In this document: piece after piece, positions 61,764 through 64,000 of the stretch | How positions within the stretch are numbered: the stretch's first letter is position 1 | Layout: each line of letters begins with the position of its first letter | NCBI RefSeq assembly: GCF_001938565.1 | Contig: NZ_MSYM01000018.1 | Coordinates: forward strand, 124,001-188,000 | Direction: 5' to 3' | Source of the DNA: Rhodoferax antarcticus ANT.BR | Lineage (GTDB): Bacteria; Pseudomonadota; Gammaproteobacteria; Burkholderiales; Burkholderiaceae_C | DNA: 64,000 bases | Notes under the pieces: generated by a model | Seen by the model: the letters and a program-made list of their open reading frames with translations, nothing else | Told to the model about the DNA's origin: nothing | Databases searched by the model: none | Program-made: the position numbers and the translations under genes

Positions 61764-64000
61764 TTCAAGCGGCGCGGCCACGGCGGTGCGCCGGGCTGAC
61801 TATGCTGCCCCGGCGTTCTGGATAGACACCGTGGCGCTAACGTTTGACCTGGACCCGGCCAAAACCCGCGTGCTCAACAAAATGACACTGCGTCGCAACC
61901 CCGATGTGCCCGCACAAGCGCTGCGCCTGGACGGCGACGAGTTGAACCTGGCGCGCGTGCTAGTCAACGGCGCTGGCTGCTCATTCAAGATGGACGGCAG
62001 CCAACTGGTGCTGGAAAACCTGCCCGTGCAAGGCAGCTTTGAGCTGGAAATCTTCACCACTTGCACACCCGCCAAAAACACCAAGCTGATGGGCTTGTAT
62101 GTCAGCAATGACTCGTTTTTCACCCAATGCGAGGCCGAGGGTTTTCGGCGCATCACCTACTTTCTGGACCGCCCCGATGTGATGAGCAGCTTCAGCGTGC
62201 TGCTGCGCGCCGACAAGGCACGTTACCCAGTGCTGCTGTCCAACGGTAACCTGACCGAACAAGGCGACCTGGAAGACGGCCGCCATTTTGCCCGCTGGGT
62301 CGACCCGCACAAGAAGCCCTGCTATCTTTTTGCATTGGTGGCGGGCAAACTGGTGGCGCGTGAGCAGCGCATCACTGCGCGCAACGGCCGTGAGCATTTG
62401 CTGCAGGTCTACGTGCGCCCCGGTGACATGGACAAGACCGAGCACGCGATGCAGTCGCTGATCAAGTCGGTGATCTGGGACGAAGCCCGCTTTGGCCTGG
62501 CGCTGGACCTGGAGCGCTTCATGATTGTTGCCACCAGCGACTTCAACATGGGCGCCATGGAAAACAAAGGCCTGAACGTCTTCAACACCAAGTACGTGCT
62601 GGCCAGCCAGGCCACCGCCACCGATGTGGACTTTGCCAACATCGAATCGGTCGTGGGCCACGAGTATTTCCACAACTGGACCGGCAACCGCATCACCTGC
62701 CGCGACTGGTTCCAGCTCAGCTTGAAAGAAGGCCTGACGGTGTTTCGCGACCAGGAATTCAGCATGGACCTGTGTGCCGACCCATCAGCTAGGGCGGTGA
62801 AGCGCATTGAAGACGTGCGCGTGTTGCGCACTGCCCAGTTCCCTGAAGACGCCGGCCCGATGGCTCACCCGGTGCGCCCCGACAGCTACATCGAGATCAA
62901 CAACTTCTACACCGTCACCATCTACGAAAAAGGTGCCGAGGTGGTGCGCATGATGCAAACGCTGGTCGGCAGAGCCGGTTTTGCCAAAGGCATGACGCTG
63001 TACTTTGAGCGCCATGACGGCACCGCCGTGACCTGCGACGACTTCGCCCAGGCCATTGCTGACGCCAACCCCGACTCCGCCTTGGCCAAATTGCTACCGC
63101 AGTTCAAGCGCTGGTACAGCCAGGCCGGCACGCCGCGCTTGCAAGCACGCGGCGACTTCAATGCGGCAGAGCGCACCTACACGCTCACCTTCACGCAAAG
63201 CTGCCCAGCCACACCGGGGCGGGACAGCAAGGAGCCGTTTGTCATCCCCATCAACCTCGGCCTAGTCGGCGCCAGCGGCGCAGCCTTGCGCCTGCACATC
63301 CAGAACGACCTGACCAGCGTGGGCGACAGCCACTTGTTTGTCATGACGCAGGCCACCGAGTCAATCACCTTCGAGAACATCCCGGAGGAACCGGTGCCCG
63401 CCATCCTGCGCGGTTTCAGCGCGCCGGTGATTCTGGACTTTGACTACACCGACGCCCAGTTGCTGACCCTGCTGGCGCACGACACGGACCCCTTCAACCG
63501 CTGGGAAGCCGGTCAACGGTTGGCCTTGCGAAGCGCTATTCAATCAATAGCTGATAGCCCAGATGGCATAAGGGCTAAGGGCCTAAATCATGCTTATATT
63601 GCAGCCATGCGCGCGGTGCTACGGCACCCCACGCTGGACGCTGCGTTCAAAGAGCTGGTACTGACGCTTCCGTCTGAGACCTATCTGTCCGAACAGCTTG
63701 ACGTGGTCGACCCGCAGCGCGTGCACGCCACCCGCGAAGCCATGCGCGAGCAGCTGGCGCGCGAGCTGGCAGACGACTGGCAGTGGGCTTTTGAGGCCCA
63801 CAGCGCCAATGGCAGCTATGTGCCTGACACCTTGTCCAGCGGCCGCCGCGCCCTGGCTGGCCTAGCCTTAAGCATGCTGTGCCTGGCAGCCCGCCAGTCG
63901 GGCGACACCGTCTGGCCCGGCAAAGCCTACCAACGCTTCAAAGACGCCGACAACATGACCGACCGCTTCAACGCCTTGGCGGCACTGGTGCACACCGGCC
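61747..64000 (+). CDS. pepN: aminopeptidase N (cut by window end)
   Basis: An M1-family metallo-aminopeptidase; about 751 residues are visible. Substrate motif GAMENKG (about 275) and zinc site HEYFHNWTGN with the third ligand in LKEGLTVF (about 305-330) are intact. It removes N-terminal residues from peptides in the cytoplasm. A repeat copy (63544-63587) lies in frame in the C-terminal linker, encoding IADSPDGIRAKG. The end is beyond the window. Confidence 0.95.
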   Translation, partial: MLQLPDSSGAATAVRRADYAAPAFWIDTVALTFDLDPAKTRVLNKMTLRRNPDVPAQALRLDGDELNLARVLVNGAGCSFKMDGSQLVLENLPVQGSFELEIFTTCTPAKNTKLMGLYVSNDSFFTQCEAEGFRRITYFLDRPDVMSSFSVLLRADKARYPVLLSNGNLTEQGDLEDGRHFARWVDPHKKPCYLFALVAGKLVAREQRITARNGREHLLQVYVRPGDMDKTEHAMQSLIKSVIWDEARFGLALDLERFMIVATSDFNMGAMENKGLNVFNTKYVLASQATATDVDFANIESVVGHEYFHNWTGNRITCRDWFQLSLKEGLTVFRDQEFSMDLCADPSARAVKRIEDVRVLRTAQFPEDAGPMAHPVRPDSYIEINNFYTVTIYEKGAEVVRMMQTLVGRAGFAKGMTLYFERHDGTAVTCDDFAQAIADANPDSALAKLLPQFKRWYSQAGTPRLQARGDFNAAERTYTLTFTQSCPATPGRDSKEPFVIPINLGLVGASGAALRLHIQNDLTSVGDSHLFVMTQATESITFENIPEEPVPAILRGFSAPVILDFDYTDAQLLTLLAHDTDPFNRWEAGQRLALRSAIQSIADSPDGIRAKGLNHAYIAAMRAVLRHPTLDAAFKELVLTLPSETYLSEQLDVVDPQRVHATREAMREQLARELADDWQWAFEAHSANGSYVPDTLSSGRRALAGLALSMLCLAARQSGDTVWPGKAYQRFKDADNMTDRFNALAALVHTG
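63544..63587 (+). repeat. dispersed repeat copy 12, inside pepN
   Basis: Reads AATAGCTGATAGCCCAGATG, then GCATAAGGGCTAAGGGCC. It encodes part of a linker between the catalytic and C-terminal helical domains. Confidence 0.7.

Overview
The window looks like a chromosome segment of a Comamonadaceae betaproteobacterium, most like Rhodoferax or Polaromonas. The reasons are moderately GC-rich coding sequence, the folC-dedD-cvpA-purF-metZ-gltX order, and a family of short dispersed repeats (core ATAAGGGCTAGAGGC) in gaps and inside genes. The genus is inferred from style, not from a marker gene.

Region 1 (1-25.1 kb) is a stress and signalling block. It holds the end of a cardiolipin synthase, BON, glycine-zipper, CsbD, PRC-barrel and DUF4398/OmpA envelope proteins, a sorbosone-type dehydrogenase, class II fumarase, an FMN reductase, an SGNH hydrolase and a gamma-glutamyltransferase. 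Embedded in it are a Crp/Fnr-type regulator, a REC-PAS protein, a lone CheB, two histidine kinases, a CheB-CheR-PAS fusion and a PAS-GGDEF-EAL protein. Ten 14-bp palindromic sites (consensus GTKCGCYRRCGCAC) precede nearly all the non-signalling genes. Each sits so that a -10-like hexamer falls where a promoter with an activator centred at -41.5 would put it. This looks like one local regulon, with the resident Crp/Fnr protein as the obvious candidate regulator.

Region 2 (25.4-36.0 kb) is a 10.6-kb integrated element in the 3' end of a tRNA-Asp gene. It has a tyrosine integrase, AlpA-like regulator, zinc-finger primase-like protein, DUF3987 replication protein with 12 nine-base iterons in its gene, and an HK97-type capsid, protease, portal, HNH, TerS and TerL module. 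It has no tail, head-closure, holin or lysin gene. This matches a capsid-forming phage-inducible chromosomal island (cf-PICI). The element brought its own copy of the tRNA terminator hairpin.

Region 3 (36.0-64.0 kb) is mostly housekeeping: three tRNAs (Asp, Glu, Ala), the gltX to folC operon, ppnP, argG, murB, yajQ, plsY, ybaK, prfB with its programmed frameshift, and pepN (cut by the window end). Between these lie signalling genes: an HD-GYP protein, a degenerate HD-GYP-like protein, a BLUF photosensor, and a three-gene overlapping operon of response regulator, CheC phosphatase and diguanylate cyclase. Pseudogene remains include an alternative oxidase (20.4 kb) and an antibiotic-biosynthesis-type monooxygenase (47.6 kb).
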